A DNA stretch of 64,000 bases from Streptomyces sp. NBC_00376 (GCF_036077095.1 NZ_CP107960.1:1488001-1552000); one strand, 5' to 3'. Shown: positions 15,621 to 25,591, counted from the stretch's first letter. Notes: a model not told the origin generated them from the letters alone. A program made the numbers and translations.

Positions 15621-16958
15621 GTGAAGGAAATCCTGGACGCGATCCAATCGCAGGACAGCACAGCCGCGGACTTCGCGGCCCTGTCCATCCCCGAGTCGTA
15701 CCGCGCGGTGACCGTGCACAAGGACGAGACCGAGATGTTCCACGGGCTCGCCACTCGCGACAAGGACCCCCGCAAGTCGCTGCACCTCGACGAGGTCCCG
15801 GTGCCCGAACTCGGGCCCGGCGAGGCCCTGGTGGCCGTCATGGCGAGTTCGGTGAACTACAACTCCGTCTGGACCTCGATCTTCGAGCCGATGTCCACCT
15901 TCGGCTTCCTGGAGCGCTACGGAAAGCTCAGCGAGCTCACCCGGCGCCACGACCTGCCGTACCACGTCATCGGTTCCGACCTGGCGGGCGTCGTCCTGCG
16001 CGCCGGCCCCGGCGTCAACGCCTGGCACCCCGGCGACGAGGTCGTCGCCCACTGCCTCTCGGTCGAGCTGGAGTCCTCGGACGGCCACAACGACACGATG
16101 CTCGACCCCGAGCAGCGGATCTGGGGCTTCGAGACCAACTTCGGCGGCCTGGCGGAGATCGCGCTCGTCAAGTCCAACCAGCTGATGCCGAAGCCTCAGC
16201 ACCTCAGCTGGGAGGAGGCCGCCGCTCCGGGCCTGGTCAACTCCACCGCGTACCGCCAGCTCGTCTCGCGCAACGGCGCGGGGATGAAGCAGGGCGACAA
16301 CGTGCTGATCTGGGGCGCCAGCGGCGGACTCGGCTCGTACGCCACGCAGTTCGCGCTGGCCGGCGGCGCCAACCCGGTCTGCGTCGTCTCCAGCGAGCAG
16401 AAGGCCGACATCTGCCGGAAGATGGGCGCCGAGGCGATCATCGACCGCAACGCCGAGGGCTACAAGTTCTGGAAGGACGAGCACAACCAGGACCCGCGCG
16501 AGTGGAAGCGCTTCGGCAAGCGCATCCGTGAACTCACCGGCGGCGAGGACGTGGACATCGTCTTCGAGCACCCGGGCCGCGAGACCTTCGGCGCCTCGGT
16601 GTACGTGACCCGCAAGGGCGGCACGATCGTCACCTGCGCCTCCACCTCCGGCTACAACCACGAGTACGACAACCGCTACCTGTGGATGTCGCTGAAGCGG
16701 ATCGTGGGCTCGCACTTCGCCAACTACCGCGAGGCGTGGGAGGCCAACCGGCTCGTCGCCAAGGGCAAGATCCACCCCACGCTGTCGAAGGTCTACTCGC
16801 TGGAGGAGACCGGCCAGGCCGCGTACGACGTCCACCGCAACCTCCACCAGGGCAAGGTCGGCGTGCTGGCGCTCGCCCCGCGCGAGGGGCTCGGCGTGCG
16901 CAACGAGGAACTGCGCGAGCAGCACATCGACGCCATCAACCGCTTCCGGAACGTCTGA
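15621..16958 (+). CDS. ccr: crotonyl-CoA carboxylase/reductase
   Basis: Encodes 445 residues, the family's usual length. It reductively carboxylates crotonyl-CoA with CO2 and NADPH to ethylmalonyl-CoA, the key step of the ethylmalonyl-CoA pathway and a source of polyketide extender units. The CO2-pocket residues known from the Kitasatospora enzyme are present at identical numbers: N81 (VNYN), F170-E171 (WGFETN) and H365 (VGSHFAN). The MDR-type nucleotide site GASGGLGSYATQ is intact. GTG 15621 follows GGAGG by six bases. It is the first gene of an operon with meaA, mcl, mch and mcd. Confidence 0.97.
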   Translation: MKEILDAIQSQDSTAADFAALSIPESYRAVTVHKDETEMFHGLATRDKDPRKSLHLDEVPVPELGPGEALVAVMASSVNYNSVWTSIFEPMSTFGFLERYGKLSELTRRHDLPYHVIGSDLAGVVLRAGPGVNAWHPGDEVVAHCLSVELESSDGHNDTMLDPEQRIWGFETNFGGLAEIALVKSNQLMPKPQHLSWEEAAAPGLVNSTAYRQLVSRNGAGMKQGDNVLIWGASGGLGSYATQFALAGGANPVCVVSSEQKADICRKMGAEAIIDRNAEGYKFWKDEHNQDPREWKRFGKRIRELTGGEDVDIVFEHPGRETFGASVYVTRKGGTIVTCASTSGYNHEYDNRYLWMSLKRIVGSHFANYREAWEANRLVAKGKIHPTLSKVYSLEETGQAAYDVHRNLHQGKVGVLALAPREGLGVRNEELREQHIDAINRFRNV

Positions 16959-16959
16959 C

Positions 16960-18972
16960 ATGAGTGGGCGTCAGAAGGACCGCCCGTGGCTCATGCGGAC
17001 GTACGCCGGTCACTCGACCGCCGAGGCGTCCAACGAGCTCTACCGGCGCAACCTCGCCAAGGGCCAGACCGGCCTGTCGGTCGCCTTCGACCTGCCGACG
17101 CAGACCGGGTACGACCCCGACCACATCCTCGCCCGCGGCGAGGTCGGCCGGGTCGGCGTGCCGGTGTCGCACCTCGGTGACATGCGCCGGCTGTTCCAGG
17201 ACATCCCCCTGGAGCAGATGAACACCTCGATGACGATCAACGCCACCGCGATGTGGCTGCTTGCGCTCTACCAGGTGGTCGCGGAGGAACAGGGCGCCGA
17301 TCCCACCCGGCTCCAGGGCACCACGCAGAACGACATCGTCAAGGAGTACCTCTCGCGCGGGACGCACGTCTTCCCGCCCGGTCCCTCGCTGCGGCTGACC
17401 ACCGACATGATCACGTACACGGTCAACCGCATCCCGAAGTGGAACCCGATCAACATCTGCAGCTACCACCTGCAGGAGGCGGGGGCCACTCCGGTCCAGG
17501 AGATCGCGTACGCCATGTCGACGGCGATCGCCGTGCTCGACGCGGTCCGTGACTCGGGGCAGGTGCCCGAGGAGAAGTTCGGCGATGCCGTCGCCCGGAT
17601 CTCCTTCTTCGTGAACGCGGGCGTCCGCTTCATCGAGGAGATGTGCAAGATGCGCGCCTTCGGCCGCATCTGGGACCGGATCACCCGCGAGCGGTACGGC
17701 ATCACCGACGCCAAGCAGCGCCGCTTCCGCTACGGCGTCCAGGTCAACTCCCTCGGCCTGACCGAGGCGCAGCCGGAGAACAACGTCCAGCGCATCGTCC
17801 TGGAGATGCTGGCCGTCACGCTCTCCAAGGACGCCCGCGCCCGCGCCGTCCAGCTGCCGGCCTGGAACGAGGCGCTGGGGCTCCCCCGGCCCTGGGACCA
17901 GCAGTGGTCGCTCCGCATCCAGCAGGTGCTCGCGCACGAGAGCGACCTGCTGGAGTACGAGGACATCTTCGCCGGGTCGCACGTCATCGAGGCCAAGGTG
18001 GACGAGCTGGTCGCCGAGTCGCTCGCCGAGATCGACCGGATCGAGCGGATGGGCGGCGCCATGGCGGCCGTCGAGTCCGGCTATCTGAAGTCCGAGCTGG
18101 TCTCCTCGCACGCCGCCCGCCGGGCCCGGATCGAGGGCGGCGAGGAGAAGATCGTCGGCGTCAACATCTACGAGACGACGGAGCCGAACCCGCTCACCGC
18201 GGACCTCGACGGGGCGATCATGACGGTCGACCCGGCCAACGAGGCCCGGGTCGTCGCCGCCCTGCACGACTGGCGCGACAACCGCGACGAGGCCCGCGCC
18301 ACGGAGGCGCTGGCGGCGCTGAAGAAGGCCGCCGCGGGCACCGAGAACATGATGGAAGCGACCGTGGAGTGCGCCCGCGCGGGTGTCACCACCGGCGAGT
18401 GGTCCTGGGCGCTGCGCGACGTCTTCGGTGAGTTCCGGGCCCCGACGGGCGTTTCGTCGGCGCCGGTCGCGGTGACCGCCGAGGCGGGCACCCCGCTCGC
18501 CCTGGTCCGAGAGAAGGTCGCCCGCACCGCGGCCGACCTGGGCGCCGGGCGGCTGCGGCTGCTGGTCGGCAAGCCGGGCCTGGACGGGCACTCCAACGGC
18601 GCCGAGCAGATCGCCGTGCGGGCCCGTGACGCCGGCTTCGAGGTCGTCTACCAGGGGATCAGGCTGACCCCCGAACAGATCGTCTCGGCCGCCCTCGCCG
18701 AGGACGTGCACTGCGTCGGTCTGTCGATCCTGTCCGGCTCGCACGCCGAGCTCGTACCGGACGTGCTCACCCGGCTGCGCGAGGCGGGCGCCGCCGACAT
18801 CCCGGTCATCGCGGGCGGGATCATTCCGCCCGCCGACGCGTCGGCCCTGATCGGGGCCGGTGTCGCCGCCGTATTCACCCCGAAGGATTTCGGTATCACG
18901 GAGATCATCGGCCGTATCGTCGACGAGATCCGGAAAGCGAACAAGCTCGACCCTCTGGAGGTCCCCGCATGA
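16960..18972 (+). CDS. meaA: ethylmalonyl-CoA mutase, B12-dependent
   Basis: Encodes 670 residues: an N-terminal methylmalonyl-CoA-mutase-type TIM barrel ([19 protein letters not shown]) and a C-terminal cobalamin-binding domain with the DxHxxG motif ([13 protein letters not shown], ~residue 550) and a SIxSGSH loop. It converts (2R)-ethylmalonyl-CoA to (2S)-methylsuccinyl-CoA. Single-subunit length and pairing with ccr distinguish it from methylmalonyl-CoA mutase. The start lies one base after the ccr stop, pointing to translational coupling; no strong ribosome site is visible. It overlaps mcl by four bases. Confidence 0.94.
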   Translation: MSGRQKDRPWLMRTYAGHSTAEASNELYRRNLAKGQTGLSVAFDLPTQTGYDPDHILARGEVGRVGVPVSHLGDMRRLFQDIPLEQMNTSMTINATAMWLLALYQVVAEEQGADPTRLQGTTQNDIVKEYLSRGTHVFPPGPSLRLTTDMITYTVNRIPKWNPINICSYHLQEAGATPVQEIAYAMSTAIAVLDAVRDSGQVPEEKFGDAVARISFFVNAGVRFIEEMCKMRAFGRIWDRITRERYGITDAKQRRFRYGVQVNSLGLTEAQPENNVQRIVLEMLAVTLSKDARARAVQLPAWNEALGLPRPWDQQWSLRIQQVLAHESDLLEYEDIFAGSHVIEAKVDELVAESLAEIDRIERMGGAMAAVESGYLKSELVSSHAARRARIEGGEEKIVGVNIYETTEPNPLTADLDGAIMTVDPANEARVVAALHDWRDNRDEARATEALAALKKAAAGTENMMEATVECARAGVTTGEWSWALRDVFGEFRAPTGVSSAPVAVTAEAGTPLALVREKVARTAADLGAGRLRLLVGKPGLDGHSNGAEQIAVRARDAGFEVVYQGIRLTPEQIVSAALAEDVHCVGLSILSGSHAELVPDVLTRLREAGAADIPVIAGGIIPPADASALIGAGVAAVFTPKDFGITEIIGRIVDEIRKANKLDPLEVPA

Positions 18973-19931
18973 CTGCCGTCAACCGCCTGCGCCCGCGCCG
19001 TTCGTGTCTGGCAGTGCCCGGCTCGAACCCGCGGTTCCTGGAGAAGGCCCAGGGCCTCCCGGCCGACCAGGTCTTCCTGGACCTGGAGGACGCCTGCGCG
19101 CCGCTCGCCAAGGAGGGCGCCCGGCACACCATCGTCGACGCGCTGAACAACGGTGACTGGACGGGCAAGACCCGGGTCGTGCGGGTGAACGACTGGACCA
19201 CGCACTGGACGTACCGCGACGTCATCACGGTCGTCGAGGGCGCCGGCCAGAACCTCGACTGCATCATGCTGCCGAAGGTCCAGGACGCCCAGCAGGTCGT
19301 GGCGCTGGACCTGCTGCTGACCCAGATCGAGAAGACGATGGGCTTCGAGGTCGGGAAGATCGGCATCGAGGCGCAGATCGAGAACGCCAAGGGCCTCGTC
19401 AACATCGACGACATCGCCGCCGCCTCGCCCCGCCTGGAGACGCTGATCTTCGGCCCGGCCGACTTCATGGCGTCGATCAACATGAAGACCCTGGTCGTCG
19501 GTCAGCAGCCGCCCGGCTACGGCGCGGACGCCTACCACTACATCCTGATGCGCATTCTGATGGCGGCCCGTACGCACGACCTCCAGGCGATCGACGGCCC
19601 CTTCCTGCAGATCCGTGACGTGGACGCGTACCGCGAGGTCGCGGGCCGTGCGGCGGCGCTGGGCTTCGACGGCAAGTGGGTACTGCACCCGGGTCAGGTC
19701 GACGCCGCCAACGAGGTGTTCTCGCCCTCGCAGGAGGACTACGACCACGCCGAGCTGATCCTCGACGCGTACGAGTGGTGCACCTCCGAGGAGGGCGGCA
19801 AGAAGGGCTCGGCGATGCTGGGCGACGAGATGATCGACGAGGCGAGCCGCAAGATGGCCCTGGTCATCGCGGGCAAGGGCCGCGCGGCCGGCATGCAGCG
19901 CACCTCCAAGTTCGAAGCGCCGGAGGCCTGA
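18969..19931 (+). CDS. mcl: L-malyl-CoA/beta-methylmalyl-CoA lyase (HpcH/HpaI-CitE family)
   Basis: Encodes 320 residues of the CitE-like barrel family. Visible features are the N-terminal RSCLAVPGSNPRFLEKA, the metal/phosphate region FLDLEDACAP with acidic ligands, the IEAQIENAKGL strand with a catalytic-site Glu, and FGPADFMASI. In the ethylmalonyl-CoA pathway this enzyme cleaves beta-methylmalyl-CoA to glyoxylate and propionyl-CoA. The ATG overlaps the meaA stop (ATGA) and GGAGG lies seven bases upstream. Assignment rests on family and on the operon. Confidence 0.92.
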   Translation: MTAVNRLRPRRSCLAVPGSNPRFLEKAQGLPADQVFLDLEDACAPLAKEGARHTIVDALNNGDWTGKTRVVRVNDWTTHWTYRDVITVVEGAGQNLDCIMLPKVQDAQQVVALDLLLTQIEKTMGFEVGKIGIEAQIENAKGLVNIDDIAAASPRLETLIFGPADFMASINMKTLVVGQQPPGYGADAYHYILMRILMAARTHDLQAIDGPFLQIRDVDAYREVAGRAAALGFDGKWVLHPGQVDAANEVFSPSQEDYDHAELILDAYEWCTSEEGGKKGSAMLGDEMIDEASRKMALVIAGKGRAAGMQRTSKFEAPEA

Positions 19932-19933
19932 TC

Positions 19934-20461
19934 GTGCAGTTCGGACGCACATACGAGGAGTTCGAGGTCGGTGCGGTCTACAAGCACTGGCCCGGGAAGA
20001 CGGTCACCGAGTACGACGACCACCTCTTCTGCCTGCTGACCATGAATCATCACCCGTTGCACATGGACAGCAACTACGCGGAGCGGACGACGGATTTCGG
20101 GAAGAACGTTGTCGTCGGCAACTACATCTACTCGCTGCTGCTCGGCATGTCCGTTCCGGACGTCTCCGGAAAGGCGATCGCCAATCTCGAGGTCGAGTCG
20201 CTGAAGCACGTCGCCCCGACCTTCCACGGCGACACGATCTACGGCGAGACGACGGTTCTGGACAAGACTCCGTCAAAGTCCAAGAACGACCGCGGAATCG
20301 TCCACGTGGAGACCAAGGGGTACAAGCAGGACGGCACGCTGGTCTGCGTGTTCCGCCGCAAGGTGATGGTCCCCACCGAGACGTACATCAAGGAGCGCGG
20401 CGGTGAGCAGCCAGGCCGCCCCGAACTGAACCAGCCTTCGCAGAAGAACGTGGAGAAGTAG
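19934..20461 (+). CDS. mch: mesaconyl-CoA hydratase, MaoC-like
   Basis: Encodes 175 residues. A single hot-dog MaoC domain with the hydratase motif region (LLTMNHHPLHMDSNYA, the Asp/His dyad context) and VGNYIYSLLLGMSV. In this operon it should hydrate mesaconyl-CoA to beta-methylmalyl-CoA; the general family is R-specific enoyl-CoA hydratases. GTG 19934, two bases after the mcl stop, is chosen because GGAGG lies seven bases upstream inside mcl. The stop is two bases before mcd, so coupling is likely. Confidence 0.9.
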   Translation: MQFGRTYEEFEVGAVYKHWPGKTVTEYDDHLFCLLTMNHHPLHMDSNYAERTTDFGKNVVVGNYIYSLLLGMSVPDVSGKAIANLEVESLKHVAPTFHGDTIYGETTVLDKTPSKSKNDRGIVHVETKGYKQDGTLVCVFRRKVMVPTETYIKERGGEQPGRPELNQPSQKNVEK

Positions 20462-20463
20462 CC

Positions 20464-21669
20464 ATGACGCGACTCGCCCAGACCGCCGGCCTCACCGACG
20501 TCCAGCAGGAAATCCTCTCCACGGTCCGGGATTTCGTCGACAAGGAGATCATTCCGGTCGCGACCCAGCTGGAACACCGTGACGAGTACCCCACCGAGAT
20601 CGTCGAGGGGCTCAAGGAACTCGGCCTGTTCGGGCTGATGATCCCCGAGGAGTACGGGGGCCTGGGTGAGTCGCTTCTCACATACGCGCTGTGCGTGGAG
20701 GAAATCGCCCGCGGCTGGATGAGCGTTTCGGGAATCATCAACACGCACTTCATCGTGGCGTACATGCTCAAGCAGCACGGCACCCAGGAGCAGAAGGACA
20801 CCTTCCTGCCGCGCATGGCACTGGGCGAGGTCCGGGGCGCGTTCTCGATGTCCGAGCCGGCGCTGGGCTCGGACGTCTCCGCGATCACCTCCAAGGGCGT
20901 CAGGGACGGCGAGGAGTACGTCCTCAACGGCCAGAAGATGTGGCTGACGAACGGTGGCACGTCCTCGCTCGTCGCCGTTCTGTGCCGGAGTGACGAAGGC
21001 CACCCCGAGGGGACCGCCCCGCACAAGTCGATGACCACATTCCTGGTGGAGAAGGAGCCCGGATTCGGCGAGGTCCGACCCGGACTCACTATTCCCGGCA
21101 AAATCGACAAAATGGGCTACAAGGGCGTCGACACGACCGAACTCATCATGGACGGGCTACGAATTCCGGCCAATCGAGTGCTGGGCGGCACCACCGGCCG
21201 AGGCTTTTACCAAATGATGGACGGCGTCGAGGTCGGCCGGGTGAATGTGGCGGCGCGTGGCTGCGGTGTCGCACAGCGTGCATTCGAGCTTGGTGTTTCC
21301 TACGCCCAGCAGCGGCAGACCTTCGGAAAGCCGATCGCCCAGCACCAGGCGATCCAGTTCAAGCTGGCCGAAATGGCCACCAAGGTGGAAGCCGCCCATG
21401 CAATGATGGTAAATGCAGCGCGCAAAAAGGACTCCGGGGAACGAAACGACCTGGAGGCAGGGATGGCGAAGTACCTCGCCTCCGAGTACTGCAAGGAAGT
21501 CGTCGAGGACGCCTTCCGTATCCACGGCGGTTACGGCTTCTCCAAGGAGTACGAGATCGAGCGCCTCTACCGGGAGGCCCCGATGCTGCTTATCGGTGAA
21601 GGTACCGCCGAGATCCAGAAAATGATCATCGGGCGCCGACTCCTCGAGGAGTACCGGTTCCAGGGGTGA
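20464..21669 (+). CDS. mcd: (2S)-methylsuccinyl-CoA dehydrogenase, acyl-CoA dehydrogenase family
   Basis: Encodes 401 residues with the three acyl-CoA dehydrogenase domains: N-terminal helices, a middle beta domain (FSMSEPALGSDVSAI; QKMWLTNGG) and C-terminal helices with the FAD-adenosine loop (RIHGGYGFSKEYEIERLYREA). It oxidises methylsuccinyl-CoA to mesaconyl-CoA and passes electrons to electron-transfer flavoprotein, whose genes are at 46866-48741. ATG 20464 has GGAG upstream, overlapping the mch end. It is the last pathway gene of the operon. Substrate is inferred from the operon; the family alone would also allow butyryl-type substrates. Confidence 0.9.
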   Translation: MTRLAQTAGLTDVQQEILSTVRDFVDKEIIPVATQLEHRDEYPTEIVEGLKELGLFGLMIPEEYGGLGESLLTYALCVEEIARGWMSVSGIINTHFIVAYMLKQHGTQEQKDTFLPRMALGEVRGAFSMSEPALGSDVSAITSKGVRDGEEYVLNGQKMWLTNGGTSSLVAVLCRSDEGHPEGTAPHKSMTTFLVEKEPGFGEVRPGLTIPGKIDKMGYKGVDTTELIMDGLRIPANRVLGGTTGRGFYQMMDGVEVGRVNVAARGCGVAQRAFELGVSYAQQRQTFGKPIAQHQAIQFKLAEMATKVEAAHAMMVNAARKKDSGERNDLEAGMAKYLASEYCKEVVEDAFRIHGGYGFSKEYEIERLYREAPMLLIGEGTAEIQKMIIGRRLLEEYRFQG

Positions 21670-21850
21670 TTGTCCCTTTCGAGGCGATTTAGCCGCGAAG
21701 AAGATCACACCCTGTCACCCTCGGCCGGTGCCTTCCAACCGTCCGACTCGGCTGCTGGCTTGCCCAGTTGTTGCTCGCAACCGATAACATCGCCGGAAAA
21801 GCCGCCGTCCCCCGTTGCCAGCGCGGCATCATCCGCTACGAAGGTCATCC

Positions 21851-22498
21851 ATGCCCGACAGCCAAACCTCTGCACCACGCGGCGGAGTCCGCCTTGCGCG
21901 CGGAGCTTCGCCGTGGCTCCTCCCGACCGTCGCCACCGCGGCGCTCAGCCTCTCCCGGGCCCGCAAGTCCGGACGCTGGGCCGCGGTGGCCGTGCCCACC
22001 ACCGCGCTCGCGGCGGGCATGCTGTGGTTCTTCCGCGACCCCGAGCGCGAGATCACCCAGGGCCGCGTCATCTCGCCGGCCGACGGCGTGGTGCAGAGCA
22101 TCATGCCGTGGAAGGACGGGCGCACCCGCGTCGCGATCTTCATGAGCCCGCTGAATGTTCACGTCAACCGTGCCCCCCTGGCCGGCACGGTGACCTCGGT
22201 CGAGCACGTCCCCGGCGGGTTCGTTCCGGCATTCAACAAGGAGAGCGAGAACAACGAGCGCGTCGTCTGGCACTTCGACACCGAGCTCGGCGACATCGAG
22301 ATGGTGCAGATCGCGGGTGCTGTCGCCCGGCGCATCGTCCCGTACATCCCGCAGGGCACGAAGGTGGAGCAGGGCGAGCGCATCGGTCTGATCCGCTTCG
22401 GCTCGCGGGTCGACATCTACCTTCCGGAAGGTGTCGAGGTCGCGGTCGAGGTCGGCCAGGCCACCACCGCGGGGGTGACTCGAATTGACCGTGATTGA
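21851..22498 (+). CDS. psd: phosphatidylserine decarboxylase proenzyme
   Basis: Encodes 215 residues, the short archaeal/actinobacterial-type Psd. It has an N-terminal hydrophobic segment (WAAVAVPTTALAAGMLWFF), the conserved PADGVVQSI and MSPLNVHVNRAP motifs, and the self-cleavage site in RFGSRVDIYLP, where the Gly-Ser bond yields the pyruvoyl cofactor. It makes phosphatidylethanolamine at the membrane. ATG 21851 follows GAAGG; the frame is open to 21815. It overlaps pssA by 14 bases, so the two steps of phosphatidylethanolamine synthesis are coupled. Confidence 0.94.
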   Translation: MPDSQTSAPRGGVRLARGASPWLLPTVATAALSLSRARKSGRWAAVAVPTTALAAGMLWFFRDPEREITQGRVISPADGVVQSIMPWKDGRTRVAIFMSPLNVHVNRAPLAGTVTSVEHVPGGFVPAFNKESENNERVVWHFDTELGDIEMVQIAGAVARRIVPYIPQGTKVEQGERIGLIRFGSRVDIYLPEGVEVAVEVGQATTAGVTRIDRD

Positions 22499-23342
22499 TC
22501 CCGACACACAGGCAGGCTGGGTGCCCGAGTCGGAGTCCGAGGAGGACGCCGGCGAGGACATGCCGCTCTCTCTGCGGCTGTCGATAGCGGACACCCTGAC
22601 TCTCGGCAACGCCACGTGCGGTTTCATGGCGGTGTACTTCACCACCACCGGAATCCTGATCCCGCACCTCACGGGCAGCGACGAGAGCGGCATGGCCCGG
22701 CACTCCGCGGCCACCGCCGTGATCCTGATGCTCCTCGCGGCGGTCTTCGACCTCTTCGACGGGCTCGTGGCGCGCAAGCTGCGCTCCTCGCCGATGGGTG
22801 CCGAGCTGGACAACCTCTCGGACCTGATCAGCTTCGGGCTCGCCCCGGCGTACTTCGTCCTCGTGTACGGCATGGTCGCGGACGACGCACACCAGCGGGT
22901 CTCGGCGCTGGCGGCCATCGTGGTGCTGCTGGCGGTGGTGCTCAGGCTTGCGAGATTCTCCTGCGTGACCATGAAGGACGGCATGTTCCAGGGCATGCCG
23001 AGCCCCTTCGGAGCGCTCACGGTCGTCTCGATCGTGCTCCTGGAGCTGCCCTTCGTGCCGACGCTGCTCGCGATCGTCGGAGTGGCGTGGCTGATGGTCA
23101 GCCGGGTCGAGTACCCGAAGCCGCGGGGTGTCCTCGCGGTGGCGATGCTCAGCTGGATCGTGGCCGCGATGGGGCTCCTCGCCGCGTGGGCGTTCGACGC
23201 CCCCGGCGGCCAGCTGCTCCTCCAGACCGGCTGTGCGCTGCAGGTGGTCCTGGGAGCGGTCATCCCGCTCTTCGCGACGGCACGGCGGGTGAACACCTTC
23301 CGTGGCAACCGGCGCGAGGCACGGACCGCGCAGCTGCCGTAG
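22485..23342 (+). CDS. pssA: CDP-diacylglycerol--serine O-phosphatidyltransferase
   Basis: Encodes 285 residues. It carries the CDP-alcohol phosphotransferase signature DGLVARKL...GAELDNLSD (DGxxAR...GxxxDxxxD), embedded in about seven membrane helices. It forms phosphatidylserine from CDP-diacylglycerol and L-serine, the substrate for the overlapping psd gene. A TTG codon at 22485 gives the usual MTVIDPD N-terminus; GTG 22491 is an alternative. The acidic N-terminal ~25 residues are cytosolic. A strong terminator follows at 23363. Confidence 0.93.
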   Translation: MTVIDPDTQAGWVPESESEEDAGEDMPLSLRLSIADTLTLGNATCGFMAVYFTTTGILIPHLTGSDESGMARHSAATAVILMLLAAVFDLFDGLVARKLRSSPMGAELDNLSDLISFGLAPAYFVLVYGMVADDAHQRVSALAAIVVLLAVVLRLARFSCVTMKDGMFQGMPSPFGALTVVSIVLLELPFVPTLLAIVGVAWLMVSRVEYPKPRGVLAVAMLSWIVAAMGLLAAWAFDAPGGQLLLQTGCALQVVLGAVIPLFATARRVNTFRGNRREARTAQLP

Positions 23343-23362
23343 CGGCACGCAAGACGCATGAG

Positions 23363-23396
23363 AAGGACCCGGGTGCTCCCCAGCACCCGGGTCCTT
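23363..23396 (+). terminator. intrinsic terminator after pssA
   Basis: Perfect 15-bp stem AAGGACCCGGGTGCT (23363-23377) and its complement (23382-23396) around a CCCC loop, 20 bases after the pssA stop. Confidence 0.85.
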
Positions 23397-23523
23397 CCGC
23401 ATCCGAGGGGCCACGGCCGCGGTCCGCGCGGCCGTGAGGCCCCGCCCAGTATGTTGGGGCCCAACCGGCTGGCGGGCGCCGTCCCCGGAAACCAGGCCTT
23501 GATGACGAAGGACTCGGAACCCG

Positions 23524-23922
23524 ATGACAGACAACTCCGACATGATCGACTTCGTACGGGCGCGCCTCGCCGAGGAGGAGCTCATCGCGCAGGCGGCGGG
23601 CAGCGACAGCTGGCGGTGTCCGGCCGATGTGCCCGGCGAAGTCCACGACCGGTCCGGGGGCATCGCGTTCAGCGTGCGGAATCTCGGTTTCGACCAGCAC
23701 ATCGCGTTCCAGGACCCGGCGCGTACGCTGCGCCGCATCGAGACGAGCAGGGTGCTCCTCGACGAGTACGCGGAGGTCTCCGGCCTGGACACCGACCGCC
23801 CCGATCACGACTTCCGGTCGGGCCGGGCCGTCGGGCTGGGGTTCGCCGTCCGGCAGCTGGCCGCGGAACACGCCGGCCACCCCGGGTACCGGGCCAGGTG
23901 GCTCCCCCGGTTCATCCAGTAG
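23524..23922 (+). CDS. small actinobacterial hypothetical protein, DUF6221-like
   Basis: Encodes 132 residues, no signal peptide or membrane segment. The opening (MIDFVRARLAEEELIAQAA, then WRCPADVPGEV) and a middle region predicting long helices (RTLRRIETSRVLLDEYAEV) resemble the DUF6221 family common in Streptomyces chromosomes, plasmids and phages; function unknown. The C-terminal AVRQLAAEHAGHPGYRARW is typical of that group. ATG 23524 is preceded by GAAGGA about 16 bases upstream, a weak site. It is 180 bp after pssA, beyond the terminator. Confidence 0.75.
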   Translation: MTDNSDMIDFVRARLAEEELIAQAAGSDSWRCPADVPGEVHDRSGGIAFSVRNLGFDQHIAFQDPARTLRRIETSRVLLDEYAEVSGLDTDRPDHDFRSGRAVGLGFAVRQLAAEHAGHPGYRARWLPRFIQ

Positions 23923-23998
23923 TGGCGACCGCCGCGGCCGCCCGCGTGGGTGCGTTCGCTGCGGTCGCCGCCGAGGGCTGTGCGAGGTTGCGTTCCGC

Positions 23999-25591
23999 TC
24001 AGTGCCGGGCGTCCCGGGAGGTGCCCCGGAGTCCGGCCGCCGCGAGTACGGCTCCCAGCAGGCAGAGGACGCCGGTGACGAGCACGGCGGTGTGCACCCC
24101 GTTCATGAACGCCTGGCCACTGCCCTCCACGACCGCCGCCCTGAGCCCGGTGGGCATGCCGGGCGAGACGGGTGCGATGCCCATGGCCACTGCGTCCCCC
24201 GCCTCCTCCAGCCCGGCCGCGACGCCCGCGGGGACGCCCGCCCCGGTCAGCTCCCCGCCCAGGGTGGCGCCGACCCGGCCGCTGATCAGCGAGACCAGCA
24301 CCGATGTGCCGAGCGCTCCGCCGATCTGGAGGGCGGTGGCCTGGAGGCCGCCGGCCACGCCGCCGTCCCGGGCGGGGGCCTGGCCGACGATGGCGTCGGA
24401 GGAGGCCGCGAGCACCATACCGACGCCCAGGCCGAGCGCGATGAACGGCGGCCACATCGTGGCGTAGGAAGAGGCGGTGTCCCAGCTGAGCATGCCGAAG
24501 GTCGCTGCGGCCTGGAGCAGCATGCCCAGCGGCATCGTGAGCCGGGGCCCGAAGCGGCCGGTCAGCGCCGCTCCGAGCGGGGAGGCCACCAGAGAGGCGA
24601 GGCTGAGCGGGAGTGTGCGCACACCGGCCTCCACGGGCGAGAAGCCCCGTACGTTCTGGAGGTAGAGCATCACGAAGAAGATCACTCCGAGCATCACGAA
24701 GAAGTTGAGCGCGGTGATGACGGTGCCGACGGTCAGCGCCCGGATGCGGAACAGCCGCATCGGCAGCAGCGGGTGCTCGATCCGGTTCTCGTACCGGCCG
24801 AAGCCCACCAGGACGAGCACACCGGCGGCGATGGCGCCCAGGGTGCCGGCCGAGGCCCAGCCCCAGGTCTCGCCCTTGACGACGCCGAAGACCACGCAGA
24901 GCAGACCGGACGCGAGCAGTACGACGCCGGGCACGTCGAAGCGGTGTTGGCCGGTCGAGTTCCTGCTCTGCGGCAGGACGGCGGCGCTGATCAGGAGTGC
25001 GATCACGCCGATCGGGGCGTTGATGCAGAAGACCGATTCCCAGTCGACGTGCTCGACCAGGAGCCCGCCGACGATGGGGCCGAGCGCCGTGGAGACGGCC
25101 GAGACCATGGCCCAGATCCCCACCGCCATGCCGAACCTGCGCGGCGGGAAGGCGGCACGCAGCAGGCCCAGGGTGTTGGGCATCAGCAGACCGCCGAAGA
25201 AGCCCTGCGCGGCCCGGAAGACGATGACGCCGTCGATCGAGCCCGACAGGCCGATGGCGACCGAGGAGAGGGTGAACCCGACGATGCCCGCCATGTAGAA
25301 GGTGCGCCGCCCGTAGCGGTCACCGAGCTTGCCGCCGAGGATCAGCGAGGCCGCGAGGGCGAGCAGGTAGGAGTTGGTGACCCACTGGAGGTCCGCGGTG
25401 GAGGCTTCGAGGGCGCGGCCGATCTCGGGGTTGGCGATCGCCACCACGGACGCGTCGAGCTGGACCATGAAGAGGCCGAAGGCGACCGCGAGCAGGGTCA
25501 GCCAGGGATTGGAACGCCTGCCCAGGGGCGGCTTCGCCGGCTGCGGGGAGGATGCGGGCAGGGCGGAGTGATCCACGGTGGTGGACGGCAT
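23999..25591 (-). CDS. EmrB/QacA-family MFS drug exporter
   Basis: Encodes 530 residues with 14 predicted helices of the DHA2 drug:proton antiporters. Landmarks are QLDASVVAIANPEIG in helix 1, GGKLGDRYGRRTFY in loop 2-3, the antiporter motif C region (ALGPIVGGLLVEHV, helix 5) and LQNVRGFSPVEAGV. It exports unknown toxic compounds at the cytoplasmic membrane. ATG 25591 with AAGG upstream is preferred over the open frame to 25753, whose product is low-complexity. The marR gene upstream on the same strand probably controls it. Confidence 0.88.
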   Translation of the reverse strand: MPSTTVDHSALPASSPQPAKPPLGRRSNPWLTLLAVAFGLFMVQLDASVVAIANPEIGRALEASTADLQWVTNSYLLALAASLILGGKLGDRYGRRTFYMAGIVGFTLSSVAIGLSGSIDGVIVFRAAQGFFGGLLMPNTLGLLRAAFPPRRFGMAVGIWAMVSAVSTALGPIVGGLLVEHVDWESVFCINAPIGVIALLISAAVLPQSRNSTGQHRFDVPGVVLLASGLLCVVFGVVKGETWGWASAGTLGAIAAGVLVLVGFGRYENRIEHPLLPMRLFRIRALTVGTVITALNFFVMLGVIFFVMLYLQNVRGFSPVEAGVRTLPLSLASLVASPLGAALTGRFGPRLTMPLGMLLQAAATFGMLSWDTASSYATMWPPFIALGLGVGMVLAASSDAIVGQAPARDGGVAGGLQATALQIGGALGTSVLVSLISGRVGATLGGELTGAGVPAGVAAGLEEAGDAVAMGIAPVSPGMPTGLRAAVVEGSGQAFMNGVHTAVLVTGVLCLLGAVLAAAGLRGTSRDARH

